Positions 11,255 through 22,120 of a stretch of DNA of 64,000 bases are shown piece after piece. Source of the stretch: Malus domestica (Eukaryota > Streptophyta > Magnoliopsida > Rosales > Rosaceae); contig NC_091663.1 in the NCBI RefSeq assembly GCF_042453785.1, positions 20,730,501 to 20,794,500 of the forward strand, written 5' to 3'. A program made the translations under genes and the position numbers. The stretch's first letter is position 1; every line of letters starts with the position of its first letter. The notes under the pieces were generated by a model, which saw only the letters and a program-made list of their open reading frames with translations, searched no databases and was not told where the DNA came from.

Positions 11255-12334
11255 ATGGAAATCCCAGATGATTTCTGCTCCTATGTCAGTGCACCTGCTA
11301 CCCCTGGAAGATATTGCGGCTCTGCCAATAACAACGTCTTCTTCTTTAGTGTCCCAACTAGTCCTAGGAAAAGGACCATATCATCAACTTATGATGACTA
11401 CCCAACACCACCCATGACACCATATCATGATGCCAATTCCGAACTCGGGGACTTTGAATTCGACACCAGTAACAGTTTCAATCTTGGTTCGGTTGATAAT
11501 GTGACTAGCCAGCAGGTGAAAGACTTGTTTGATCGCAAGCAGCGCGAAAAAAGGCAGACCATGGCATTTGCTGATGACCTTTTCTGCGAGGGAAAAGTTA
11601 TGCCGCTTGCACCTCCACTCAAACTTCCACCCCGTCTTGGTCAGAAATATACCAACCAAAGCCCGACCCCATCTACCCCAAGGTCACCTAGTTCTGGGAT
11701 CAAAATGCGGGTTTTGCATAGGAGGTTGTGGAATGATGATTTTGATCCGTTCATGGTGGCGCTGCAGCATGTCAGGGAGGAGGAAAAGAGAGGGAAAGCT
11801 GAGACAGAGGCTCGTGACATATCTGACCTGAATGACCAACAGAATAAAGAAACTGGCCTGCAAACACCAATTCACTCACCTTCTGTGAACTCCCCAAGTC
11901 TGCTACAAAGTCCAACCAGGCTGGCTCTGCCCAGAGGACTGGAGTTTGCAAGACAAGTTAGACTCGTCGGAATGGAATTGGATCATTCTGAGAGACGCAG
12001 TCGCCCCAAATTGGAGACGGAGACGCCTAAGAATAACATTGCTCAAGAAAGTGGGGGGCCTTGTAAAAAGCAAACCAAGGGGCAGAAAATCAGAAGGCTT
12101 TTATTGAGTGCGTTGTTTGGGAAACCAGATGATGAAGACAAAAAGAGGAAAAATCAAACTTCTGAAATATTGAAAAAGCCAACATTTCTAAGGAGACTAA
12201 GCCTTAAGTCAGGAAGATCAACCAGCTGCAAAGCTGAGAAGAGGATATCTAACCAACTCACCAAGACAACGCTAGTACAATTCAGGCCAAGGCTTTTGCT
12301 CTGTATGGGTTATAGGGCAAGGTATCCACGGTGA
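11255..12334 (+). CDS. DUF1645 family protein, 359 aa
   Basis: A single uninterrupted exon encodes 359 residues. The signature of the DUF1645 plant family is clear: FADDLFCEGKVMPL at residues 105-118 followed by the Pro-rich PPLKLPPRL. Further features are Ser/Pro-rich N-terminal repeats (SVPTSPRKR, YPTPPMTPYH), a conserved VKDLFDRKQREKR segment, and a basic C-terminal half with KKQTKGQKIRR (about 272-282) that could be a nuclear localisation signal. Members are small, mostly disordered proteins of uncertain function, some described as stress-responsive. The start is chosen because it follows the TATA box and CT-rich leader; a longer overlapping frame at 11100-11417 is a shadow. The frame is intact and looks functional. 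Possible poly(A) signals (aataaa) occur near 12495. Confidence 0.9.
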   Translation: MEIPDDFCSYVSAPATPGRYCGSANNNVFFFSVPTSPRKRTISSTYDDYPTPPMTPYHDANSELGDFEFDTSNSFNLGSVDNVTSQQVKDLFDRKQREKRQTMAFADDLFCEGKVMPLAPPLKLPPRLGQKYTNQSPTPSTPRSPSSGIKMRVLHRRLWNDDFDPFMVALQHVREEEKRGKAETEARDISDLNDQQNKETGLQTPIHSPSVNSPSLLQSPTRLALPRGLEFARQVRLVGMELDHSERRSRPKLETETPKNNIAQESGGPCKKQTKGQKIRRLLLSALFGKPDDEDKKRKNQTSEILKKPTFLRRLSLKSGRSTSCKAEKRISNQLTKTTLVQFRPRLLLCMGYRARYPR

Positions 12335-12540
12335 ACCAGCCAGTGTCGTGGCAAAAAATATTTTCTACTTCAAGCTCCTGCACTCTATGTCTTCAACTCC
12401 CAAAAGGAGAAAAAAAGTTGTTATTGTCGTTTATATAGTGAAGTAAACTGTAGAACCATATTAATGAAACTAATTTTTCAACACATTAAACAGAAAAAAT
12501 AAATAAAAAAAAAAAAAAAACTTACTTGTAAATGAAAAGT

Positions 12541-12766
12541 CGTTTGGAAGTGCTTTTAAAATGATTGAAAGTGCTTCTAGTGAAAATGTTTTTGAAACCA
12601 ATCCTTAGTAAAAATCCAAGTGGATCCTGGAAAAGTACTTTTAAGTGCTTCTTGCAAGAAGCATATATCTGGTGCTTCTTCCAAAAAGCACTTAAAGTGC
12701 TTGTGGAATTCAAAATCAATTTCACCAAAAACGCTTCCAGTCATTTTAAAAGCACTTCCGAACAAG
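12541..12766. mobile_element. Fold-back MITE, copy A
   Basis: The ends are inverted repeats: 'gtttggaagtgcttttaaa' on the left and 'ttttaaaagcacttccgaac' on the right, with internal 'aagtgctt' motifs in both orientations. A related copy is at 17518-17716. The length and palindromic build fit a hAT-like or fold-back MITE. Short open frames across it (12522-12849) are artefacts of the palindrome. Confidence 0.7.
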
Positions 12767-13025
12767 CTCAATCTATTGACCAATCTTTAGAAGGAACTAA
12801 AGAAATTTTTGAGGTGAATTTCAGTTTGGCTTCTTTAATAATTATTTGATGTATCTTCACAGTCAATATTTACATTATTTCTTTTATACATACTTCTAAA
12901 CTTTGCATCATCAAAGTAACTTCTATATATAGCTGAAGCTCTTTCATTTTTCAGATTCTTAATAACCTTATTCCAGGCCAAACCCTAAGCATTCGCAGTT
13001 AGTACCTCTCCCATCCCAAGCTTAC

Positions 13026-13432
13026 CTGAAAAACACTACGGTCCATCCTTCATTACTATCACAAACGATACCAGCAGCACTGATATGACCTTCACCTCTT
13101 CTGCAGTCACCGACATTGAGTTTATTGTATGAGTCAGAGTGGGACTCCTGCACAAAGAAAATTTGAAATATTGAAGGCTTAGTAGTAAGAGAAGAATTAG
13201 TTATAACACCCATTCGATAGAATAAGCATAAAGCAGGTATAACATAACGAGGATCAGCAGGCATACTGAAATTAGGATAAAACATACCATGCTTTTTCAT
13301 TTCCAACATTATCCGCATGCAAAACTGAGATAAACTCTTCATTATATAACAGTTCCAGACTTCAGAATAGATGTAATGTGTAACTGCAGCAAGTCCAATG
13401 TAACTATCCAAGGACACATCCAAAATTTCCAG
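13026..13432 (-). pseudogene. Two orphan exons of an unrecognised gene
   Basis: On the minus strand two exon-like segments have good splice sites. The first (about 13432-13285) follows 'aactttag' and ends at 'AAGCATG|gtatgt'; it encodes LEILDVSLDSYIGLAAVTHY and continues to MLEMKKHG. The second (13150-13026) follows 'tttgtgcag' and ends 'TTTTTCAG|gtaagc'; it encodes ESHSDSYNKLNVGDC and then GEGHISAAGIVCDSN. Both are free of stops. I do not recognise the family. No partner exons were found downstream, where a MITE lies at 12541-12766, and upstream a repeat-like block intervenes (13436-13690). It is either a gene fragment or part of a gene whose other exons I missed. Confidence 0.45.
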
Positions 13433-13435
13433 CTA

Positions 13436-13690
13436 AAGTTAACTTCTGGATTCTTTAGCCTTACAATATCCTAGGTCTTTCCAGTGCATCACCAAATACA
13501 AGATTCGGGGCATCACATTTCTCCCCTCCTTGTGCAGAGAGGGCAGTGCCCTTTCATTCATTGTCAAGCAATCATCATCATGACCATGGGCAGTGAATCC
13601 GTATAGGCAATGGGGTGGGTTGGACTCGGATACCATCAGTAACGGCCCAAAGCCTCATCCAAAAGCATTACCTGAAGTTAACTTTTGGAG
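13436..13690. repeat. TRIM-like or LTR-like repeat block
   Basis: The block is bounded by near-identical 'aagttaacttctgga' and 'aagttaacttttgga'. Inside are 'ggttggactcggataccat', whose complement resembles a tRNA-Met-type primer-binding site (TGGTATCxGAG), and 'ggcatcacatttctcccctc'. These phrases suggest a small retroelement remnant inside an intron. Assignment is tentative. Confidence 0.35.
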
Positions 13691-14171
13691 TTAAGAGTCC
13701 AGAAGTTGACAGTGCATTACTTATCTACCACATATCTTGGCAGCACATTACTGATGTAAAATTCAGAGTATGACAATTGGAGTTGCACAAAAGCAAATCT
13801 TCTTGAGCTCATTATATCTAACCAGGTACGATTTTTCTGGAAAACTTTAATACGTACACAATTGAAAAAAAAATTACTCAGGCTGACACTCCTGATCCTT
13901 GAAAATATTTCTCATTTCAAAACACTTCTTCCCATATAATTGTGCACATTAAATAAATTTCTTTGTAGAGAAAAGGTATTCAATTCATTACGTTATATGT
14001 TATATGGCCAGATTCATTTTATGTGCTCAAGGTAATTTTCCATTTTAGAATTTGGACTTGGGTATTTGAACTCAATCTAAAGAGTCCCAATGATATAATT
14101 ACTTCGCGTGTTATTCATTCATCTTTCAGTGCAATTACCTCATAGCAGTTACCTTTTGTCCTTCTCTCTTC

Positions 14172-15679
14172 ATGGAAAAACCAGTTTATGCTTCAATTCC
14201 CTTTGGTTTGCATTTCCAATGTACCAGCACAGACACTCCTCCAGAAAACCCCTCGGAAAACTGTAGGGAAAGAAACCACACTGTCCATTTTGCCACAACG
14301 GTGAGTACTTCTCGATCTTCAGGATCAAATGACCGTCCACCCTCTAAAAAGAAGCCAATGCAAGGCATGAGCCAACTTACTCTGAGTCAATTTGTTGCAG
14401 CATCCACAAGAACTCAAGTTAATGCAGATTGGTCACAAACTATTCGCCTTCAAAAGATTGAGAATAGCCTTCTTTGGTTTATGCAGCCATCTTTTTCTCC
14501 GGGTAATTTCTGTCGAATTGCAATTTTTCAGAGATGTCACTTTTCAACTTCTTTGTCAGTCAGATAATTTATTTATTATTATTATTTTTTGTAGATGAAT
14601 TAAAAACCAAACAAATTCAGATTAAGTACCAATTTTGTTTTTGAAGTGAATTAAATACCGACTCTAATATAGGTGTTAAGGGGAAATACCGATTTTAAGG
14701 AAAACTATCAAGCCCAACCCATTCTACTTGGATTAATCCACAATTTGCTTAATACTCATTACTCACTAGTTTTAAAATATGATGAATGAAAGTAATACTC
14801 ATTAGTTTCAAAACAAAAAATAGAATCCAAGAAGTACACCAAACAACCCCTTAAAAACTTGGAAACCAATTAACTTTATGTGTATGTATATTTTTTTAAA
14901 TTTTTTAGAAAGCAAGATCCATGGGACTATGTTTAATAACGTTCAATGGCTTCGTTCATTTTGCAGCTTCTGAGGTTTCTCAGTATTGTTCTTATGGTCC
15001 CTCATCTCATAACCAGCTCAGAGATCCTATCAATCTCAATACAATTGAGTTTAGAGGCAATAAGGAATTTGCTCGTACACCAGTAAGCGTATCTTATCCT
15101 GACTCAAACTTCTCCTTCTTCACTTGGAATGAACCTCATCTTTATATGGAAAGATCAAACTTGTCTGAACTACAAAGCTACAAAGGGAGCAATCCTAGTG
15201 TAAATCTCCTAGCTGCTCAGCAAGATAAAAAAGTGGGTTCCAATCCAAGCCTAACTGACAGAATAGGGACAAAAAGGAATTTGAACAAGAGCAAATACAC
15301 TCTCTACATATGTCCTAAATGCCCCTGTGAATTTGTATTTTCTGAAAACCTGGATGCTCATATGTCGGAGCACCAGAGGATAGAAGATCAAACTAATAGG
15401 ATGAGAAGCTTGGACACTGCATTTAGGTTGATCGGCTCTGAATGCCCCTTGGTTCATTCACAATTCATCTGGAATCTAGAACATTTAGCTGGGCAGAAAC
15501 CAGAAGCATCTTCTCCAAATTCAGATACAATGGCTTCGAGTGAGGATCGAGAAAAAGAAGATATGGCTCGTGAGCAAGAAATGCCGCTTAGTAGCAGTGC
15601 TGAAATAAAGGGCAGCCCTTCAACTAAGTTGGATATTAAGGCGGTGGCTATTTCTTCTATCATCAAAAGCATCAAGTAG
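14172..15679 (+). CDS. C2H2 zinc-finger protein with PIP-like motif, two exons, about 347 aa
   Basis: Exon 1 is 14172-14502 and exon 2 is 14967-15679. The donor (CCGG|gtaatt) and acceptor (ttttgcag|CTTCTG) join in phase to give one frame of 347 codons. Residues 226-246 form a canonical finger, CPKC-x12-HMSEH (C-x2-C-x12-H-x3-H), without the plant QALGGH signature. At about residues 67-74 the segment QLTLSQFV resembles a PCNA-interacting (PIP) box, next to a basic SKKKPMQ. The C-terminus is acidic and Ser-rich. A PIP-like box plus a single C2H2 finger recalls the tails of DNA-repair proteins such as translesion polymerases, but no catalytic domain is visible. An upstream exon at about 13772-13829, ending CAG|gtacga and compatible in phase with open sequence before the ATG, is possible, so the true N-terminus may be longer. 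Function not assigned. Confidence 0.6.
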
Positions 15680-15829
15680 GCATTTGACTTGGTAGTTGGT
15701 AGTTGCCCCTGCAAGTATCTAGAGAGATACCTGCCATTTTCGATGTGTTATTTTTGGAATTCTTAAACCATGTTTTAATTTTCCGTGAAGTTTGATGAAT
15801 GGATTGTTTCTTTCTATTATGTTTTGAAC

Positions 15830-16215
15830 TTTTTATTCTCATCCATCCTGAATTCGATTTCAGTACAAGATTTTCTCGGAGACATTTCATCAAACACATG
15901 GCGTGCCACACCAAAATCTGATTGGAACAACTACAACAAGAATACTGCTAAATTGTGATTACAAATTCAGAAGCTCATAACCACGAATCAATTAGTAATG
16001 ATAATAGTATTAGTAGTATACCTCGGTGAAGATTACGTCCTCCATTGTTGCGTAGAAGAAGCTCCACTCCAAACACCTATTGAGAGCAAAAGTAAAGTTA
16101 AAAAGATGAGTACTGAAGAGAAAGAGATGACCATTAAAGGAAGCAACATGTATACCTTTTGATTGTCAAATATGAAATCCAAACACCAGATATCATGAGT
16201 TGCGCCAAGCAGTTC
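15830..16215 (-). pseudogene. Possible minus-strand exons of an unrecognised gene
   Basis: Minus-strand segments near 16215-16156 (encoding ELLGATHDIWCLDFIFDNQK, then gtatac) and 16083-16031 (after 'ctctcaatag', encoding LEWSFFYATMEDVIFTE, then gtatac) look like short exons with proper splice signals. A third stretch at about 15925-15830 reads DFGVARHVFDEMSPR, similar to a pentatricopeptide motif. I do not recognise a single family joining them. They may be remnants of a lost gene. Confidence 0.3.
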
Positions 16216-16302
16216 GATCAATCACCAAAACATTTCCATGCAGTACAAAATTGAAAATTTCATAAAGAGTTGTTAAAATACTGCAAGTGATACTTCTACA
16301 TG

Positions 16303-16442
16303 ATGGGGCACATTCGTCGTTTCAAGTGTACCGTGCCTTAACTTGCCAATTTCAGACACCGACCGCGAATCTGACATGAATCAACATGGAAATAATGGGT
16401 TTCAGGTCAAAGAATAAGTGGTTGGGTTTGCTGTCCGGTCAA
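16303..16442. repeat. Direct repeat unit 1 (about 140 bp)
   Basis: Matches 16707-16846 at most positions, in the same orientation, sharing 'ccttaacttgccaatttcag' and 'aagaataagtggttgggt'. No coding potential. Spacing between units is about 404 bases. It could be an old short-LTR element or a local duplication. Confidence 0.6.
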
Positions 16443-16706
16443 TGCCTTAAACATTCGTTAAATAACAGATTAATTCAGGATTAGCCGTGGGTAACCCGTT
16501 AAACTAAAAGTCACTATTCATTTTAACTCCAAATTCCGTTACTCCTTGCTCTAATGCATTCCTATCGACGAGCATTACAAGAATATGTTAAAAGAATAAT
16601 TCATATGTGTCACAAGAATGAAAGTAAATGCAAATTCAACATTTACCCTTCTATGAGGATTTTGATCATTTTACATTTATGAGGACACAATTAAAGGGAA
16701 AATTGA

Positions 16707-16846
16707 CATGGGGCACATTCCTCGTTTCAAGTGTACTGTGCCTTAACTTGCCAATTTCAGACACGACCGTGAATCTGACACGAATCAACATGGAAATAAT
16801 GAGTTTCACGTCAAAGAATAAGTGGTTGGGTGTGCTGTCCGATTAA
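16707..16846. repeat. Direct repeat unit 2 (about 140 bp)
   Basis: The second unit of the pair described at 16303-16442. The open frame over it (16628-16846) has no family features and is considered spurious. Confidence 0.6.
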
Positions 16847-17517
16847 TGACTCAGTTAAATAATATTTTTGATAGGTTTTGACTTGGGGATAATGTGTTAA
16901 ATGAATAATTCACTATATTTTATAAAATTCTTATAGATCCCATGTAATATATAAAATAATAATTTTCTAATTTCTTTACACCTTTGAGATCAAATGCCAA
17001 TGTTGTATGTATGATGTGTTGTGTTACCATGGCTTTTGATTATTTAAATAGAGTTTTTGCTTGGTTAAATGCTCATAAAATGAAATAATGTATTACGTTG
17101 AACAATGTACAATCTATTTCTAGAATAATAGGTAGATTCATGAAGTGTTCTCTTTTTTTCCTACGGTAGATTCATGAAATTTACTTGGTTAAACAAACAT
17201 ATAGGATTATTAGTTTGTAAAACGAGAAACTAAATACAATATACAATATTTAAGAAATAAGGAATACTTTGGTAAATTAATAATTTATTAAATGACTATT
17301 AAATTATTACCCTATATTAATAGATTTTCCTTGGCCCCAAGGCTATTAGTTGCTAGAGGTTTGTTTTGAAAGTAACATCTATGCATGTAGATATAAACTT
17401 GTAGTGCTTAATGGAGTTATTATAGTCTTATTGTTGAATAAAACTGAACTTACGAATTCAGATGTTAATATTTAGTAATTTCGTATGAAATTTTTTATTT
17501 GATAAGAGATTTACTAC
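16847..17517. other. AT-rich intergenic DNA, nothing recognised
   Basis: No gene, splice pattern or clear repeat was seen on either strand. Confidence 0.4.
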
Positions 17518-17716
17518 TTGTTTGGAAGTGTTTTTAAAATGACCTAAATTGCTTTTGGTGAAAGTGAATTTGGATTCCAAAAGCACTTTAAGTGCTCTTT
17601 GCATGAAGCATTTTAAGTTCTTTTCCAGAATTCACTTGCATTTTTACTAAGAATTGGTTCCAAAACCACTTTCATAAAAAAACGCTTTCAGATATTTTAA
17701 AATCACTTCCAAACGA
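17518..17716. mobile_element. Fold-back MITE, copy B
   Basis: Same family as 12541-12766. The left end 'tgtttggaagtgtttttaaa' and right end 'ttttaaaatcacttccaaac' are inverted repeats, and the interior has the same 'aagcactttaagtgctct' palindrome. The copies are about 5 kb apart. Confidence 0.7.
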
Positions 17717-18089
17717 GCCCTTATTTAGCAAAATAAGAAAAAACAAAACAAACTAGGGAGAAGGTCTAATAAAGCATATATTGTTCTTAATGGGTGTAAA
17801 TGGGTTGGGTCGAGTCTGGTAACTTGTTAAGATAATTAGGGTGTGACAACAGATCCATTGATGTGAAAATTAACTTGACACACAAATTAAACTCTAGTAA
17901 ACATGTAATTGTAGTATTAAGCAAGTAGGGATCGTTCTAGACCGGTGATTAACTAGGGTTGCTAATCAACACAAATAAGACTCAAAAACACTAAACTAGA
18001 CTCTATAGACTCAAAACTGACTCAAAACAACAACAAACAATAAAAAAGAGACTCTATAGACTCAAAACTGACTCAACACTAAATGCTAG

Positions 18090-18545
18090 ATGCAAAATGA
18101 GATCCCTTCTATCCTAAGGAGGATGACGATGAGATTTTAGAGCCTAAAATTCCTTATCTAAGTGCGATAGGCGCTTTATTGTACTTAGCTCACTAGACCC
18201 GACATCTCCTTCGCTATTAATCTTTTGGCAAGATACAGTAGTGCACCTACACTCAGACACTGGACTGACGTGAAAGACATCTTCTGTTACCTTAACGGGT
18301 ACTACAAATTTGGGCTTGTTCTATCCCTACGGATCCTCGAGTAATGTCGTACCCCCTGTTTCTCAAATCGATTCTCACCTTGTTGGTTATACCGACGCAG
18401 GATACTTGTCTGATCCGCACAAGACGCATTCTCAAACTGGTAATGTCTTTACCGTTGGAGGCACCGCAATCTCTTGGATGTCAACTAAACAGACCTTAGT
18501 TGCCACTTCATCTAACCATGCTTAAATTCTCGCCTTACTGGAAGC
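18090..18545 (+). pseudogene. Copia RT/RNase H, upstream piece
   Basis: Conceptual translation shows the conserved copia sequence after the RT active site: IPYLSAIGALLYLA, an RPDISFA-like phrase, and RNase H motifs HLVGYTDAGYLSDP, SQTGNVFTVGGTAISW and TKQTLVATSSNHA. A stop replaces the expected acidic residue after NHA, and the frame is lost at the inserted repeat after ILALLEA. Confidence 0.75.
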
Positions 18546-20376
18546 TAAAGGAAAAATTTTGTCCTAACTAAGAACATGTGAGAACATTTGAACACATAAG
18601 CAAACTAATAACACTTTAAAGTAGACATGCATTAAAAAAACAATTTTAAAAACCCATGACTTTCAAAGGCTAATGAATGGTGAACCACAAGACTCCTTAA
18701 TAACATTAAAGAGAAGAAAGGATTTTGAGATTCATTACCCTTGAAGCTCATCCTTGTTTACACAAGGGATTCACCCAAGTGGAGGGCCTTCAAGTCACCT
18801 CCTAGCTCCTTACATCTTCCTTGTGTTTTTCTTCCTTTTGATACTCCTTTGCTCCTTGAGGATGTGAGGAAAGGATCTCCAAGAACACCAAAGATTTAGT
18901 GTCTCTAAGTCTCCACACCAAGGATGAGGTGTGAAGATGAAATGGATGACTTAGGGGAAAAAAGATTGCTAGCTATCCTTCCCCTAAGTGGCCGGCCTCT
19001 ATGGAGAAAATGAGAGAAAAAGTTTCTCTTCTTTGCCTCAAGAAAACCCTAGTGAGTAAAAGCGATAAAGATGACTTTATAGTACCTCGCATGTGAGTGG
19101 CAAACTTGCAATTAATCCAATTTTGCATCCACTCACCCTTATGGCCGGCCTTGACTTTGTTATTGGGCTAATTGCCCATTTTGTTTTAATTGTCATACAA
19201 CTTAAATATAATGGGCCTTGTGGACCAAAACACTTTTAGGCCCCCGAGACCCGAAACTAAATTGAAAGCCTAATACGAACCTTTCATATAAATAATTAAC
19301 TAATTAATTAATCTTGACCATTCTCAATTAAACCATTTAATTTCTTACCCATCTCATTTATATTTCTTCACTTTCATCCTTACTCGGTGTACGATCCATT
19401 AGGTTCCAATTAACGAGGCAATTGGCAATTTTTACTCTTAACAATCGATTGTGAATTGAAACCACATTTCAATTCTCCCTTTGATGAAGATTAGTGTTTG
19501 CTAATCTTTAGGGCTTCCACAATCCATGAGTGACACCTAGCAGTATGTCATGGCTACCTAAGCTAAGTAGAAGTGGTTGGAGAACCTATCCAGTTACAAT
19601 TACAATGCAATACAGTCCTTCTCTAATACAATACTCTTAATCACATTGTTTGAGTGATAGTTTGTTTCATGTCTACTATCCAATGTGATACTTCTCTATA
19701 CGATTCATTTCAATATGATTTGGAACAAACTTCTTAAGTCATATTCATATGTTTTGGCCAAAGACTCCCGACTCATATCTCAAAGTATTCTCCCTCCACC
19801 ATGGAAGGTTAGAGATCCCTTGTTGTGCATTCATATGCCTACATGACTATAGCTTGACCCCCAATAATGCCGCAGACACTCTCAATGGACTGCCTTTAAA
19901 ATGATCAAAGATCAAGGACCCAACCATTAGACATATATGATGTCTCAAGTCAAATGACTACTTTGCATATTGCAACTTACGAGTTCTTACATGACATGTA
20001 TGTTCGAACTCCTTTTTTATCGTTGTTCAATGTACTCAATTACCTTTTGAGCGCCTATGTGTTTGTCTCAGTGTCCAACACTAAATGACATGAGACTAGT
20101 CATACTCATGCTTGAGTTAACATAACACATACTAATCTTAACGGATTGTCAATGCCCAACTGGCAATCCTATGGCTAGGAACATTTTAGGAATGAACATA
20201 AGAGAAATGTCTCGTTAATCTTACTTAGATCACTTCTCTCTTAGATTAAATACATTCCTTGGATTCCCTTATTACTTAAACACATAATACAATAAATAGT
20301 GATTAACAATAAAATTTGCCCTTCATTAAACATATAATAAACACAATAAGCATTCCAAAAGTTATTACATCAAATG
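18546..20376 (-). mobile_element. LTR-like repeat, copy 2, inverted relative to copy 1
   Basis: Reverse complement of the 1-1838 repeat over about 1.83 kb, including the TATA-like TATAAAG near 19077-19083 on the minus strand. It sits between the two halves of a copia RNase H, so it is a later insertion or a recombination product. No clean 5-bp target duplication was visible. The flanking copia codons LALLEAK (left) and WAYFEHK (right) seem to overlap in alignment, which may point to recombination rather than simple insertion. Confidence 0.7.
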
Positions 20377-20740
20377 AGTGGCTTTGTGGGCATACTTCGA
20401 ACATAAGCAACGGGAATGCTTTTGGTTAAAAGAAGATGTGGGCCATATTCGAAGCTCTTGCGATTTTTACCTCGACGTTGATGTCCTGACGACGATCTTT
20501 GAAGACAACATAGCATGCATTGAACAACTTAAGAAGGGTTATATCAAAGGAGACAACAACAAGAACATTGCGTCGAAGTTCTTCTTTTCACATCAACAAC
20601 AAGAGCATTAGAAGATTGAAGTCACGCAAATCCGTTCATAAGACAATATAGCCGACCTCTTCACCAAATCACTGCCGAAGATGATGTTTCAGAAGCTTGT
20701 TCATGGAATTGGTATGTGTAAACTTTATGAGTTGTAACAT
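20377..20740 (+). pseudogene. Copia RNase H, downstream piece
   Basis: Frame 20378-20611 continues RNase H with QRECFWLKEDV, then a FEDNIACIEQLKKGYIKGD motif and KFFFSHQQQ. After a stop, NIADLFTKSLP and FQKLVHGIGM give the usual copia C-terminus, ending near 20735. It is the continuation of 18090-18545 across the inserted repeat. Confidence 0.75.
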
Positions 20741-21155
20741 TGCTATTTCTCTTAGGAATTGTGTCAAACTCAGGGGGAGTATCCTGAAGAATACTTGTTT
20801 GATCTTAATGTACTTTTTTCCCCTACGATTAGGAGCATTTTTTCCCATTGGGTTTTTGCTACCTAACTAGGTTTTATTGAGGCACCCACCTTAGGCTGGT
20901 CATATCCCTGATGATGTCCCGTAGACATATCTTTTGACTTTGCATTTCTCACACATTTTTTCTTAGTCTATGGATTTTGTCCCTACTCAGGTTTTTGCCA
21001 TAGCCTTAGGGTTTTTTTTAGTGAGACTCACTTATGCAAATTCCTACCTTATTGAGAATAAGCATTGTTCCTTAGAAACAGTGCCGACGAGTTGACTTCC
21101 TCAACTTATGCATGATGCTAAATCTACCTTGCGTATTTACACACTCAAGGGGGAG

Positions 21156-21440
21156 TGTTGTAAACTTTTCTAGTTTAAGTGTGATTGTGCAAATCCTAGA
21201 TTATATTTAATTCTAGTTATCCTTTCCTATTACAACTTGTATTCCTTGGGGATGAAGGAATTTCTTTTCTCCTTTTACTACTATAAATAAAGGCACTATG
21301 TAGGAGGGATAACTCACACATTCCCCTAAAATTCTACAAACACATCTCTCAATCTCTCTACCCTTGCTGCCAGCCCCCTTTAACCTTGTCAGATAAAATA
21401 GGCTACAATACAAATAAAATTTTCCTTCTTTTAACCTAAA
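21156..21440 (+). repeat. 3' LTR of the copia element
   Basis: Starts TGTTGTAAACTTTTC directly after the polypurine tract AAGGGGGAG. It contains a TATA box (TATAAATA, about 21287) followed by a leader-like stretch 'aggcactatgtaggaggg'. The 3' end could not be fixed because no second LTR is in the window. Confidence 0.55.
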
Positions 21441-21455
21441 AATATTTAGATTCCG

Positions 21456-22072
21456 ATAAAAGTTTTTTTTTTTTTTTTTTGGTCAAAAGATGGAATTTAT
21501 TAAATTCTAATAGATAAATTTACATCTTCAACTAGAATATTAGAAAGGAAATTAGGACCTTTATAGTCCCAACGTTTGGGGACATGTCGTAAAAGTTGAA
21601 AATTCACTAAACCGACTTCTGAAGCATGTATTTATTGAGTTTTGAGCGAATTTTGATTTAAATAATTTTTTTAATTGTTTTAACCATTTGATTTAATTTT
21701 GTGTTGCTAGATCTATTTTACCGTTAGATTTAATCATATTTGATCTCAATTGTTGAATTTAATGTATTTAAAAATTAAAAATAGACGAATCATAACATAT
21801 TAGTATAAAACACGCCATCCACAATAATTGAATTTAAGACCATTCACTTATAAGTGATAAAATACAATTAGACCATATTATCAAATCATAAAGTAAAGGG
21901 AGCTTGAATGAAAAGGTAGACATATTGAAAAGCAAAATGAGAAATTGCAATTGCATTACCAATTTCTACGACTTCCAATTGAAGATTTATCAACTAAACT
22001 TTTACAAATCGTGGGATAAGTTATCTTACATTAATTGCATGAATTCTGCCGTGTACAGAGATCAGAATCCCA

Positions 22073-22120
<48 letters not shown>

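Larger units (their letters stand above)
18090..21440 (+). mobile_element. Ty1/copia element, 3' part, interrupted
   Basis: From left to right: the end of reverse transcriptase and the first half of RNase H (to about 18545), an inverted LTR-like repeat (18546-20376), the second half of RNase H (20377-20740), a 3' untranslated region, a polypurine tract (aagggggag, 21147-21155) and the 3' LTR from TGTTGTAAAC at 21156. The 5' part, with gag, integrase and 5' LTR, is absent. The right end is uncertain (about 21440). Stops and frameshifts mean it is dead. Confidence 0.75.

Noticed and set aside
15672-15914. 80-codon minus-strand frame overlapping the end of the C2H2 gene
   Set aside because: Basic low-complexity frame opposite the 3' UTR. 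Only a short PPR-like phrase in another frame was kept as a weak fragment.
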